DNA from: DATCJY01 sp036562565
GTDB taxonomy: Bacteria > Bacteroidota > Bacteroidia > Flavobacteriales_D > Sanyastnellaceae
DNA: 54,465 nucleotides
Direction of reading: 5' to 3'
NCBI GenBank assembly: GCA_036562565.1
Contig: DATCJY010000082.1
Span: forward strand, 1-54,465
Position 1 is the first letter of the stretch; every line of letters starts with the position of its first letter. Of this stretch, positions 7,669-16,540 are shown one piece after another. The notes under the pieces were generated by a model that did not search any database, was not told where the DNA came from, and was given only the letters and a program-made list of their open reading frames with translations. The translations under genes were made by a program, and so were the position numbers.

Positions 7669-9507
7669 TTACTTGAATTGTTGGTCCAACTGGTCCAGAG
7701 TAATATTGATCAGTGTTGGTTTGTTACGCTCTGCAACATAAGGCATAGCGCATTGCATCAGCTGGGCAACCATGTTGGACATCTCAGGGGCGGTAAGCAT
7801 TTGTCCGTAACGGATGGAAGAAGAACGCGCAAATGCCCAAGCCATTTTCTCGCGTGGACTGTATTGCAAATTATCGCGTTCGTTTTTGAGTTGCTCCACA
7901 AAATCTTCCATCAATTGTTGAGCATCACTTATCGATGCATCAGCCGGCACTCCGAGTATTTCCAATCGGTTATTTTCTACTATCGAAACATCAAAGCCCA
8001 ATGCACGAATATCGTCCATCTGACCTTGAATCAATGCCATGTCGGCAGGTTGCAAAGAAGCTTCTGCCGGGAAAAGCAATTGTTGCACCATTCCCTTACC
8101 TTCTTCCATCTGTCTCAAGTATTTTTCAAATAACACCCTGCGATGTGCACGTTGCTGGTCAATGAGCATCATGCCTTTGGGTGTTGTGAAGACAATGTAT
8201 TTGCGGTGCAGCTGGAATGGTTGCACATCGTCTTCCAGCTCAAAATCCACAGTCGATTGTGCTACCTCTTCCTGTTCCGGAATGTATTGCTCGGTATTTA
8301 CTTCCTTTTTGATTTGAAGCAAATCCTGCCAACCATCGGATCGTTCGCGCTTTTCAAACCAGCCGCTGATTACGGACTCACGCTTTGGGCGCTCATCTGT
8401 TTTGAACGGATTAAAGTCCGGATTAATGTGAACACTCGGTGGTTTTATTTCTTGCCCGGGACGCAAGGGCGTAATCGGGATGGAAGTTTCTTGTTCAAAA
8501 TCGAGGCTAGGAGCAATGCTGAATCGTCCCAATGCCCTGCGCACCGCAGCATGTAGAATGGCATATATCGCGCGCTCATCTTGAAACTTAATTTCGGTTT
8601 TAGTAGGATGAATATTGATATCAATCTGTGCAGGATCGATGGTCAGATACAACAGATACAACGGGAAATGCCCATTTGGAATGAGCTCTTGAAAAGCTGT
8701 CATTACCGCATGGTGCAAGTAACTGTTTTTGATGAATCGGTTATTGATGAAGAAGAATTGTTCACCGCGTGTTTTCTTGGCTGTATCCGGTTTGCCGATA
8801 AAACCGGACACGCTGACGATATCGGTACTTTCTTCAACGGGTACCAATTTCTCATTGTAGCGTGATCCAAACACATGAACAATTCGTTGGCGCAATGAAA
8901 CGGCAGGCAATGAAAACACCTCCTGCCCATTGTGGGTAAAGGTGAATGCAATCTCCGGATGCGTGAGCACTACGCGCTGGAATTCATCAATGATATGGCG
9001 CAATTCAATGGAATCGCTTTTGAGAAAGTACCTGCGAGCCGGAATGTTGAAGAACAAATTCTTCACGGCAAATGTGGTTCCTTCAGGGCACGATTCGGGC
9101 TCTTGGCGTTTCAACTTGGAGCCCTCTATTTCAATCAGTGTACCGGTCTGTGCACCCCGTAAACGTGTTTTCAATTCCACTTGTGCAACAGCCGCGATAC
9201 TTGCCAAAGCCTCTCCACGGAAACCTTTGGTATGGATATGAAAAATGTCTTCAGTCTTTCTGATTTTGGAAGTGGCATGTCGCTCAAAAGACATGCGCGC
9301 ATCGGTTTCACTCATACCGATGCCGTTATCCGTCACTTGTATGAGCGTTTTGCCTGCATCCTTCACAACCAGCTTGATGTTTGTGGCTTGCGCATCAATA
9401 GCATTTTCCAACAACTCCTTTACCACAGAGGCAGGGCGTTGCACCACTTCACCTGCTGCAATTTGGTTGGCAACGGCATCGGGTAAAAGATGAATTATAT
9501 CAGGCAT
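7669..9507 (-). CDS. mutL: DNA mismatch repair protein MutL
   Basis: GHKL ATPase that links MutS mismatch recognition to strand removal. The 612-residue protein has the N-terminal ATPase motifs ELLENAIDA (31-39), DNGIGM (60-65) and TKGFRGEAL (93-101). A linker runs from about 335 to 425 and a dimerisation domain ends LDQLDQQFK. The place where endonuclease-type MutL proteins have DQHA-x2-E-x4-E reads DQQRAHRRVLFE (450-461): the His and the first Glu are replaced by Gln and Arg, and no CPHGRP-like motif follows. It may therefore lack the nicking activity. First gene of the mutL-rhomboid-rhomboid-EEP run. The start MPDIIHLLPD is the family start. Confidence 0.96.
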   Translation of the reverse strand: MPDIIHLLPDAVANQIAAGEVVQRPASVVKELLENAIDAQATNIKLVVKDAGKTLIQVTDNGIGMSETDARMSFERHATSKIRKTEDIFHIHTKGFRGEALASIAAVAQVELKTRLRGAQTGTLIEIEGSKLKRQEPESCPEGTTFAVKNLFFNIPARRYFLKSDSIELRHIIDEFQRVVLTHPEIAFTFTHNGQEVFSLPAVSLRQRIVHVFGSRYNEKLVPVEESTDIVSVSGFIGKPDTAKKTRGEQFFFINNRFIKNSYLHHAVMTAFQELIPNGHFPLYLLYLTIDPAQIDINIHPTKTEIKFQDERAIYAILHAAVRRALGRFSIAPSLDFEQETSIPITPLRPGQEIKPPSVHINPDFNPFKTDERPKRESVISGWFEKRERSDGWQDLLQIKKEVNTEQYIPEQEEVAQSTVDFELEDDVQPFQLHRKYIVFTTPKGMMLIDQQRAHRRVLFEKYLRQMEEGKGMVQQLLFPAEASLQPADMALIQGQMDDIRALGFDVSIVENNRLEILGVPADASISDAQQLMEDFVEQLKNERDNLQYSPREKMAWAFARSSSIRYGQMLTAPEMSNMVAQLMQCAMPYVAERNKPTLINITLDQLDQQFK

Positions 9508-9529
9508 AAATAGTCACAAACGAATGCGA

Positions 9530-9537
9530 CAAAACTA
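9530..9537 (-). promoter_or_regulatory. mutL operon promoter
   Basis: The minus strand reads TAGTTTTG, an exact -7 consensus match, 23 bases before the mutL ATG. The nearest upstream TTG is 25 bases away, slightly too far. Confidence 0.5.
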
Positions 9538-9657
9538 ATACCGCACGGCTAGTTCACTGCGCCAACCGGGATTCTGTTTTGGATTTTTTTCAGCCTGATT
9601 TGAGCGGTATCCGCGTGGTCATGAGAAGCTCGCTCATAGCACACTGAAGATGAACGC

Positions 9658-9665
9658 TACATTTG
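9658..9665 (+). promoter_or_regulatory. rlmF promoter -7 element
   Basis: TACATTTG followed by CCGTC, an exact match to TAnnTTTG, nine bases before the ATG at 9675. It overlaps an in-frame TTG at 9663 and so argues against that TTG as the start. The message would be leaderless or nearly so. No clear -33 TTG is seen. Confidence 0.5.
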
Positions 9666-9674
9666 CCGTCTCAT

Positions 9675-10577
9675 ATGACAAAAAAGCAAAGTAGATCAGA
9701 AGGCAAAGACAAATTGCACCCGCGCAACATCCATCGCGCGCGCTATGATTTTCCGGCACTGACTGTTTCGTGTCCTGAATTGAAGCCGTTTGTTTTTGTC
9801 AACGAGCACGGGGTTGAAACCATTCACTTTGCTGACGCGGAAGCCGTAAAGGCATTGAACAAAGCGCTGTTGCAGCATTATTACGGCATTCAATCATGGG
9901 ATATTCCCAAAGGTTATTTGTGCCCTCCTATTCCGGGTCGTGCCGACTATCTCCACTACCTCGCTGATCTCCTTGCCGACTTGCCGGATGCGCCCAAAGG
10001 CGAAAACGTTTGTTGCCTGGACCTTGGAGTTGGCGCCAGCTGTATTTATCCGTTGCTCGGTCATAAAATCTACGGATGGCGCTTCATCGGCAGTGATATC
10101 GATAACCGCGCATTGCAGTCCTCTCAAAGCATCATTGACAATAACAAAGGACTGGCCGACTTCATCACTTTGCGCAAACAAAACGATGCCACCAAATTGC
10201 TCGAAGGAGTTTTAGAACCACAGGACCGTATTACGGCAGTATTGTGCAACCCGCCCTTCCATGCTTCTGCAGCCGAAGCACAAAAAGCCGCATTGCGCAA
10301 AGTGCGCAATTTAGGATATCGCAAAAAGCAATTGAACTTTGGCGGTCAACCACACGAGTTGTGGTGCGAAGGAGGAGAAGTAAAGTTCATTTCGCAATTG
10401 ATACACGAAAGCAGGAAATTCAGACAGCAATGCAGCTGGTTCACCTCACTTGTTTCGCAAGAATCACATCTTGATGCGCTCTATTTTGAATTGGAAAAAG
10501 TAGAGCCCAGCGAAGTCAAAACCATCGCGATGGGGCAAGGCAACAAAGTGAGTCGCATACTTGCCTGGCGATATTGA
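9675..10577 (+). CDS. rlmF: 23S rRNA adenine-1618 N6-methyltransferase RlmF
   Basis: SAM-dependent enzyme that methylates N6 of A1618 in 23S rRNA (E. coli numbering). The 300-residue protein carries the family N-terminus KLHPRNIHRARYDFPAL, the central IPGRADYLHYLADLL, SAM-binding motif I LDLGVGASCIYP (115-126), and the N6-adenine methyltransferase catalytic motif NPPFH (192-196). The C-terminal part retains SWFTSLVS. The ATG at 9675 is chosen because an upstream in-frame TTG lies inside the promoter. Monocistronic; it converges on the GT4 gene 12 bases away with no evident terminator between. Confidence 0.94.
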   Translation: MTKKQSRSEGKDKLHPRNIHRARYDFPALTVSCPELKPFVFVNEHGVETIHFADAEAVKALNKALLQHYYGIQSWDIPKGYLCPPIPGRADYLHYLADLLADLPDAPKGENVCCLDLGVGASCIYPLLGHKIYGWRFIGSDIDNRALQSSQSIIDNNKGLADFITLRKQNDATKLLEGVLEPQDRITAVLCNPPFHASAAEAQKAALRKVRNLGYRKKQLNFGGQPHELWCEGGEVKFISQLIHESRKFRQQCSWFTSLVSQESHLDALYFELEKVEPSEVKTIAMGQGNKVSRILAWRY

Positions 10578-10588
10578 GCATTTGAAAC

Positions 10589-11707
10589 TTATGCGTATAT
10601 CTCATGAAGCACGAGGCTTTCACGCTGCCAATTGAGCTCCTTGCGTGCACTAAGGCAATTTTGTTTCCATTGTGCATACATGGGACTTTGTAGTACTTCA
10701 TTGATGCGTGCTCCGAGATAAACAGGCTCTACTTTCTCAGCCAGCGCTCCTACATTATAAGTTGTTACAATACGTCTCAACTCAGGCAAATCCGAAACCA
10801 ATACAGGCGTGCCCGCATGGATGTAATCAAACAATTTGTTCGGAAGGGACAACGTGTAGTTGAGGTGCAACGGTTTGTCCAGTGACAATCCTAAATCCGC
10901 ATTGGCCGTGTATTGGCGCAACTGATCGTAAGGAAGTTTGGGATATACCCACACCTTTTCCTGAAGGGAAAGTTTTTCGATGAGTGCCTTGATGTTGTCA
11001 ATATCGCGACCTGAGCCGATAATCAGCAAAAGGGCATTATCCACGTATTGCATGGCTTGTACCAATTCCACGCCACCTCTGTCCGGGTCGATATAGGCAC
11101 CTTGCAAAAGCAATATCTTTTTGTTGGTCGGCAACCCCAATTCTTCACGTGATTGAATGGAAGACAACGGTTGAAGTTCGGCAATGTTTCTCACCACTTT
11201 CACATGCACACCGTACTTCTTTGAATAGATATCGGCAATCGATTGATTGACGGTGTAAACATCCTTGAGCTTTGGAAAAATCATGCGTTCGATGGCAAGC
11301 CACACATTCTTTTGAAAGGTGCGCCCGGTGAGTCCTTCAGCCTCGGTAAAATACTCATGGCTGTCATAAACCAAACGCTTGTTGCGCAAACGGCTTACCA
11401 GATAAGCCGGCAGCAATGTATCAAGGTCATTAGCAAGGATGACATCTGTTTGCTTGAACAACAGATAAAAGAACAGGCGAAGATTGAGAGCAGCATAAAA
11501 CAATGCTCCTTTGGAGAACCACAACCGAAAGCGCTTGATTTCATAAGGTCGCTCAAATGGCTGACTGCCTTTCATCATGCGGCCTACAAGTGTAATTTCA
11601 TATTGCAATGACAGCAAGGTCTTGCACACTTTTGCTACACGTTGGTCGTGTTGCAAATCATTGCTCACCAAAACGGTAATGTGTCTTTTCTTCTCCAATG
11701 AACTCAT
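10589..11707 (-). CDS. Glycosyltransferase family 4
   Basis: GT-B fold sugar transferase of 372 residues, probably building an envelope glycan; the sugar is unknown. It begins HITVLVSNDLQHDQRVAKVC, the N-terminal Rossmann region. A donor-binding half follows with LLLQGAYIDPDRGGVELVQ and LLIIGSGRDIDNI. The GT4 EX7E-like region LDKPLHLNYTLSLPNKLFDY leads into AGTPVLVSDLPELRRI. The ATG at 11707 is preferred to a TTG at 11719 that would overlap the upstream exonuclease gene. The eight-base gap suggests cotranscription with that exonuclease, though no functional link is obvious. Confidence 0.85.
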   Translation of the reverse strand: MSSLEKKRHITVLVSNDLQHDQRVAKVCKTLLSLQYEITLVGRMMKGSQPFERPYEIKRFRLWFSKGALFYAALNLRLFFYLLFKQTDVILANDLDTLLPAYLVSRLRNKRLVYDSHEYFTEAEGLTGRTFQKNVWLAIERMIFPKLKDVYTVNQSIADIYSKKYGVHVKVVRNIAELQPLSSIQSREELGLPTNKKILLLQGAYIDPDRGGVELVQAMQYVDNALLLIIGSGRDIDNIKALIEKLSLQEKVWVYPKLPYDQLRQYTANADLGLSLDKPLHLNYTLSLPNKLFDYIHAGTPVLVSDLPELRRIVTTYNVGALAEKVEPVYLGARINEVLQSPMYAQWKQNCLSARKELNWQRESLVLHEIYA

Positions 11708-11715
11708 GAACGGTA

Positions 11716-12546
11716 TCAAGTGGTGCGCATGCGGTCACGAAACTCTTTGAGTACTTTCTTGGTGTATAGCGGAAACTCTGCGTTCATCATCCAGCCGAAG
11801 TAACCACTGTCGCGCTGCAATACTTCCGCCACAGGGACATTCTTGTATTTACCGAAGTTGAAAACAGGGACATCATTCTCGTTGTACACAATGTGTCCGG
11901 CCATATCGAATTTCTTCTTGCGCTCACAGAAGTTGTGGATTGCCTCCATATCGTTTACGATTGGCACATAGCGTGTTCCGTCTTTGTCCTCCACCTCGGT
12001 GTCCTTATAGCGATCAAGCATGGCCGTGAATACCTCGTAAGTAGCCATGGCATCAGGCAATGCTTCATGCGCATCCTCCAATGTTTTACCGCAGTAAAAC
12101 TTATAAGCGGCCTTAAGATTGCGTTGCTCCATGAGGTGGAAGATCACCTGCACATCAATCAAGTTGCGACCTTCCAAGTTGAAGTCCACGCCCACCCTTA
12201 AAAACTCTTCAGCAAGCATGGGAATATCAAAGCGGTTGGAGTTGAATCCGGCCAAGTCGCAATCAAACAAAAACTTGAACAACTTGGGAGCAAACTCAGC
12301 AAAAGTTGGAGCATCTTTTACATCCTCATCATAAATCCCGTGAAGCAAAGATGACTCAATAGGGATAGGCATCTCCGGATTTATAAGCAACCGATTAGCC
12401 TTACCGCCTTGAGCCGGCCACGTAGTGATGGAGCCATCGGGCATTACTTTAACAATCGCTATTTCCACAATGCGATCTTTTCCGATATCGGTACCGGTAG
12501 TTTCTAGGTCAAAGAATGCTATCGGCTTCTTGAGGTTGAGTTTCAT
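11716..12546 (-). CDS. DnaQ-like 3'-5' exonuclease
   Basis: DEDDh exonuclease of 276 residues. ExoI is FFDLETTG (D and E), ExoII is AGFNSNRFDIPML (D), and ExoIII is AHEALPDAMATYEVF with the catalytic histidine and final aspartate, so all active-site residues are present. A C-terminal extension of about 80 residues (VFNFGKYKNVPVAEVL, with GYFGWMM) matches the small module that follows the exonuclease in many Bacteroidota homologues. It is distinct from the replicative epsilon subunit in length and C-terminus; repair or RNA trimming is equally possible. Confidence 0.88.
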   Translation of the reverse strand: MKLNLKKPIAFFDLETTGTDIGKDRIVEIAIVKVMPDGSITTWPAQGGKANRLLINPEMPIPIESSLLHGIYDEDVKDAPTFAEFAPKLFKFLFDCDLAGFNSNRFDIPMLAEEFLRVGVDFNLEGRNLIDVQVIFHLMEQRNLKAAYKFYCGKTLEDAHEALPDAMATYEVFTAMLDRYKDTEVEDKDGTRYVPIVNDMEAIHNFCERKKKFDMAGHIVYNENDVPVFNFGKYKNVPVAEVLQRDSGYFGWMMNAEFPLYTKKVLKEFRDRMRTT

Positions 12547-12649
12547 GAAAAAATTATTATTTGTGTTCCGCTTATACTAAATCATTTTCTACCTGCGTTT
12601 CTCTAATACAGAGTAGCGGTCAGTGATTTCTAGCTGACCCGAGGGTAGC

Positions 12650-12686
12650 AAAAAGAAACCCCCGGACGGGATGTCCGAGGGGTTTC
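12650..12686 (-). terminator. Terminator after the PD40/OmpA-like gene
   Basis: Imperfect inverted repeat GAAACCCC-CGGAC with GTCCG-A-GGGGTTTC (12655-12686, one bulge). A run of five A precedes it on the plus strand, which is a U tract for the minus-strand gene ending at 12731. Confidence 0.8.
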
Positions 12687-12730
12687 TATTTTATTATGCT
12701 CTCTTGAGGTCAGAAAGGACATCAGTTTTC

Positions 12731-14875
12731 TTAACCTTGAGCTTTAATCTTGATGTATTGATACTGCTCGTAAATCAGACGATTCTTCTGAGCATCTTTC
12801 TCATACTTCTTACCTTGTACGAGCTCAATAGGTGGAGCGAACGTATAATCCACTCCTTCCTTATATCCATACTTCGCAAGTTCTTCTTTTACTTGATCAC
12901 GCGCGGTTTTATTGCGCCAAGCGGCAAGTTCTTGGTTGCTCTTAAACTTGGAAGAAGGAACTGTTGACGCGCTGGATTCAACCGTAATCACCGGTTTTTT
13001 ACCAAGTTCAATAATCTTCTTCACGTCAGCGATAAAGGCAGTGAATTGCTTTTCTTCTACACCGAACTCGTGGAAGTCATAAACGAAGTAGCGAGAGAAC
13101 TGAGCAAAGTGCAATGCTTCAATGTATTCTCTGTTGATTGGTGCTTTTGGGTCATAACCGAATTCAGACGGCTGTTGGGTAGTTGCAACCGGCTTTTCTT
13201 CCACTTTCTCTTCAACAATAGGAGCCGGTTTCTCGGCTGGAATCATTGTTACAGGAACAAGGAATACTTCGCGCTCGATTTCCTGGAAGCTGCTTTCACA
13301 AGGAACATTGATATCATCATCCTTGATTTTATCGTTCCCCTTCATGTACTCGATATGGTAACTGGTACATGGAGCGAGAATAGCCAAGTAACCGCCATCG
13401 CGTTTGCGAGGTTTGTACTCGGTTACTTCACCACTCTTATTATTGGTAACAAGGATGCGGATATCATCCGGTAATTCTTCACCTTCAGGAGCGATGATGA
13501 AACCTTTAAGAACAGCCATTTGGTTCTCGTTCTTTACATCCGGCATATCCACAAGGTAAATGTCTTTCAAACCATAACCACCATCACGAGCGGAAGAGTA
13601 ATAAGCTCTACGGCCATCGGCCATTGGAACAAAGAACACATCATCATCCACAGTATTCAATGGGTAGCCCATGTTTACAGGCTTGCTCCACTCACCATCT
13701 TCACCCAAGGTAGAATAGAAAATATCGAAACCACCCATGGAGTTATGTCCTTTGGAAGCGAAGTAAAGTGTTTTACCATCCGGTGTGAGGAAAGGAGCAT
13801 CTTCATCATAAATGGTGTTGATGGTGTTGCCTATGTTGAGTGCTTTACTCCACTCACCGTTTGGCAACTTCACGCAACGGTAAATATCTCTCTTGCCATA
13901 ACCACCTTCTCTGTCGCTCACGAAGTAAAGTGTGTTACCATCAGCTGAAATAGTGGCGTGAGTTTCCCAAGCCGGAGTATTGATATCGGAACCGAGCAAT
14001 ACAGGTTCACTCCAGGTTTCACCGATGAGTTTACTTTCCATCAGCTGACCATCGCCATAGTTGTCACGATAGATGAACAACGTCTGACCATCGGGTGATA
14101 CGCTGATAGTAGCATCGTGTGCATCGGAGTTGAGGTTCAGGATTTCAGGCTCGGTCCATACACCTTCTTCATTCTTGAACGATACGTATACGTCCTCTTT
14201 GTATTCACCTGTATCCAGGTCGCGAATGGAACTGTTGGAAGAGTCCGGGCGCAATCTTCTACTGGTGAAGAAGAGGGTACTTTCATCCAAAGACAATACA
14301 GGACCAAAGTCGTTGGTTTCTCCGTTGATAACCGGTCCAACGTTGGTGATGATGTAGTTCTGTGGATTGGCCATTTGGCGCTTGGCTTCCTCTGCCATCT
14401 CCAACTCGCGTGCTGCAAGGCTATGGAGTGCGTGTTTCTTGTTCAAAGAAGACTGAAGCTTCTTGAAGCTTTCAATGGCATTATCAAGTTGTAGGTTCAG
14501 AGCTTGCGCTTTACCCAAATAATACAACGCATCCACCGGGGCGCGTTTTTCTTTGGGATCATAAGGGTCATAATTCTTCGTGAATTTCTTCACTGTAGCA
14601 GCTTCCAAATATTGCAATGCATCGTTTTTGGAGTTGGGCGATTGTAACAAGCAATACCCCAGCTTATAGTTGATATTGGCATTGTTGGGATCGTACTCCA
14701 AAATTTCCTTCCACGCACTGATGCTTTGAGTCCAAAGCTTCTCCTCCATGAGTTTGTTGGCTTCCAAAAACTTGGCGGTATAGTCAAAACGAGGAGTTGG
14801 CGAGATAAAGGAAGACAGCACCAACAGAAATACGGGCAGGAAAAGGCCCACCGAAAGCTGTTTTTTCATTAGCAT
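12731..14875 (-). CDS. TPR/PD40 periplasmic protein with degenerate OmpA-like C-terminus
   Basis: Secreted 714-residue protein with no catalytic motif. Order seen: hydrophobic signal (about 1-25, no lipobox cysteine), TPR-like helices (30-165), then a PD40 beta-propeller with repeated SPDG/TPDGKTLYFAS units (about 180-445). A carboxypeptidase-regulatory-like beta domain (455-540), a Pro/Glu linker (545-570) and an OmpA-like end (580-714) follow. Where OmpA domains have HTDNxG and RAxxV to bind peptidoglycan, this one has SSASTVPSS (634-642) and WRNKTA (653-658); the Asp is absent. The layout equals PorE of the type IX secretion system, and a closer PorE homologue is encoded at 28945-30903. 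A structural envelope role is the best guess. Two ATGs lie six bases apart. Confidence 0.8.
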   Translation of the reverse strand: MLMKKQLSVGLFLPVFLLVLSSFISPTPRFDYTAKFLEANKLMEEKLWTQSISAWKEILEYDPNNANINYKLGYCLLQSPNSKNDALQYLEAATVKKFTKNYDPYDPKEKRAPVDALYYLGKAQALNLQLDNAIESFKKLQSSLNKKHALHSLAARELEMAEEAKRQMANPQNYIITNVGPVINGETNDFGPVLSLDESTLFFTSRRLRPDSSNSSIRDLDTGEYKEDVYVSFKNEEGVWTEPEILNLNSDAHDATISVSPDGQTLFIYRDNYGDGQLMESKLIGETWSEPVLLGSDINTPAWETHATISADGNTLYFVSDREGGYGKRDIYRCVKLPNGEWSKALNIGNTINTIYDEDAPFLTPDGKTLYFASKGHNSMGGFDIFYSTLGEDGEWSKPVNMGYPLNTVDDDVFFVPMADGRRAYYSSARDGGYGLKDIYLVDMPDVKNENQMAVLKGFIIAPEGEELPDDIRILVTNNKSGEVTEYKPRKRDGGYLAILAPCTSYHIEYMKGNDKIKDDDINVPCESSFQEIEREVFLVPVTMIPAEKPAPIVEEKVEEKPVATTQQPSEFGYDPKAPINREYIEALHFAQFSRYFVYDFHEFGVEEKQFTAFIADVKKIIELGKKPVITVESSASTVPSSKFKSNQELAAWRNKTARDQVKEELAKYGYKEGVDYTFAPPIELVQGKKYEKDAQKNRLIYEQYQYIKIKAQG

Positions 14876-14965
14876 AAAAGGTAAAATCTAATGCGCACTA
14901 ATTGTTTTACGTGCGCAAGATAGCGAAGCAACAGCTTTAACGACAAATAAATAGAGAAGTGGTTT

Positions 14966-16294
14966 TTAAGCCTCTCTGTTGATATCCCATGCCTCGAGAT
15001 AATCAGCCACTCTGCGCACGAAGCTTCCACCCAATGCGCCATCCACCACGCGGTGGTCATAGCTGTGACTCAAGAACATCATGTGGCGGATACCAATGAA
15101 GTCACCACTTGGAGTCTCAATTACAGCAGGCTTTTTACGGATAGCCCCCACAGCCATGATAGCCACCTGAGGTTGGTTGATGATAGGAGTGCCCAACACG
15201 TTACCAAATGTTCCCACGTTGGTCAAGGTGTAAGTACCACCTGAAATCTCATCCGGAGTAAGCTTGTTGGCGCGTGCTCTCTCGGCAAGGTCGTTCACCT
15301 TCTTGGCAAGACCAACGAGGTTGAGCATATCGGCATTTTTAATAACCGGAACAATCAGGTTACCACTTGGCAAAGCGGCTGCCATGCCGATATTGATGTC
15401 ACCTCTTTTGATGATTTTATCACCATCTACCGAGATGTTGATCAATGGGAAATCTTTGATAGCCTTCACAAGTGCTTCTATGAAGATTGGTGTGAAGGTC
15501 AATTTTGTTCCGTGTTTCTTTTCGAATTCTTTCTTCACCTTCTCTCTCCAAAGCACGATGTTGGTCACATCAGCTTCCACGAATGAAGTAACGTGAGGAG
15601 AAGTGTGCTTACTCATCACCATGTGTTCAGCAATGAGTTTGCGCATGCGGTCCATCTCCATGATTTCATCATTAGGTCCGATGGCGACAGCAGATTTTGA
15701 TTTAGCCGGAGCTGTAACCGGTGCAGCAGACGTTGCTGCCGGAGCAGGAGACGCTGCGGGAGCAGGAGCTGCAGCAACTTTGCTACCGCGGTTCTCCACA
15801 TAGCTCAAGATATCGTTCTTCGTCACGCGACCGTTTTGGCCTGTTCCTTTGATGGAGGCCAATTCTTCCGCGCTGATGTTTTCTGCCTTTGCAATGTTTC
15901 TCACGAGAGGTGAATAGAATTTTCCATCCGGTCCGGATTTTAGAACCTCAGCAGCCATAGGCTCTGCCATTGCTGCTGCGCTTACAGCCTCTACTTTTGC
16001 AGGAGCCGGCTCAGCGGCCTTAGGAGCTGCAGCAGGAGCGGGAGCTTCACCTGCACCGATGCCGATGATAGCAATAGGTTGTCCAACCTGCACAACATCA
16101 CCATCATTTACTAGGCGTTTCAACAGGATACCGTCTTCAGGAGCCGGTACCTCGCTATCGACTTTATCAGTAGCAATTTCAACGATTGGCTCATCTGCTT
16201 TCACAGCATCACCTTCGTTTTTCACCCACTTGATGATCGTAGCTTCTGCTACACTCTCGCCCATTTTGGGCAGTAATAATTCTATCTGGGACAT
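14966..16294 (-). CDS. 2-oxo acid dehydrogenase E2, dihydrolipoyl acyltransferase
   Basis: Core subunit of a 2-oxo acid dehydrogenase complex that passes the acyl group from lipoamide to CoA. The 442-residue protein has one lipoyl domain with the lipoylated lysine K44 in TDKVDSEVP. An Ala/Pro linker follows, then the peripheral-subunit-binding domain (YSPLVRNIAKAENIS, about 132-170) and a second Ala/Pro linker. The catalytic acyltransferase domain ends with the active-site motif DHRVVDG (H414). No E1 or E3 genes are beside it, so the substrate (pyruvate, 2-oxoglutarate or branched-chain) cannot be set; the sequence style resembles the branched-chain/2-oxo type common in Bacteroidota. Confidence 0.92.
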   Translation of the reverse strand: MSQIELLLPKMGESVAEATIIKWVKNEGDAVKADEPIVEIATDKVDSEVPAPEDGILLKRLVNDGDVVQVGQPIAIIGIGAGEAPAPAAAPKAAEPAPAKVEAVSAAAMAEPMAAEVLKSGPDGKFYSPLVRNIAKAENISAEELASIKGTGQNGRVTKNDILSYVENRGSKVAAAPAPAASPAPAATSAAPVTAPAKSKSAVAIGPNDEIMEMDRMRKLIAEHMVMSKHTSPHVTSFVEADVTNIVLWREKVKKEFEKKHGTKLTFTPIFIEALVKAIKDFPLINISVDGDKIIKRGDINIGMAAALPSGNLIVPVIKNADMLNLVGLAKKVNDLAERARANKLTPDEISGGTYTLTNVGTFGNVLGTPIINQPQVAIMAVGAIRKKPAVIETPSGDFIGIRHMMFLSHSYDHRVVDGALGGSFVRRVADYLEAWDINREA

Positions 16295-16324
16295 TGACAG
16301 ATGGATTCTTTGTTTTTAAGGCCG

Positions 16325-16332
16325 CAAATTTA
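16325..16332 (-). promoter_or_regulatory. E2 gene promoter
   Basis: The minus strand reads TAAATTTG followed by CGGCC, an exact -7 match, 30 bases before the ATG. No convincing -33 TTG is seen. Confidence 0.5.
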
Positions 16333-16484
16333 GCAGGATTGCACGACTCTGGAGTGCGAAAAACCAAATCGATGGGATTTATAAAACAGCTTGTGGACAA
16401 ACAATTGAAAACCAAAATCGAAGAGCTATGCAATATCATTGACGGATATGTTATCCTCCTTTTTGAATACTGTGGGCAGCCGGC

Positions 16485-16518
16485 AAATAAAAAAGGCCCG
16501 CAGCATGGCTGCGGGCCT
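16485..16518 (-). terminator. dsbD terminator
   Basis: Perfect 11-base-pair stem AGGCCCGCAGC (16494-16504) with GCTGCGGGCCT (16508-16518), loop ATG, and an A-rich run to its left that is the U tract for the minus-strand dsbD ending at 16541. Confidence 0.88.
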
Positions 16519-16540
16519 CATATTTTCTGAATCCACTCCA

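Noticed and set aside
12650..12686. Riboswitch or attenuator
   Set aside because: The hairpin has a U tract for the minus-strand gene and sits right after its stop, so it is an ordinary terminator.
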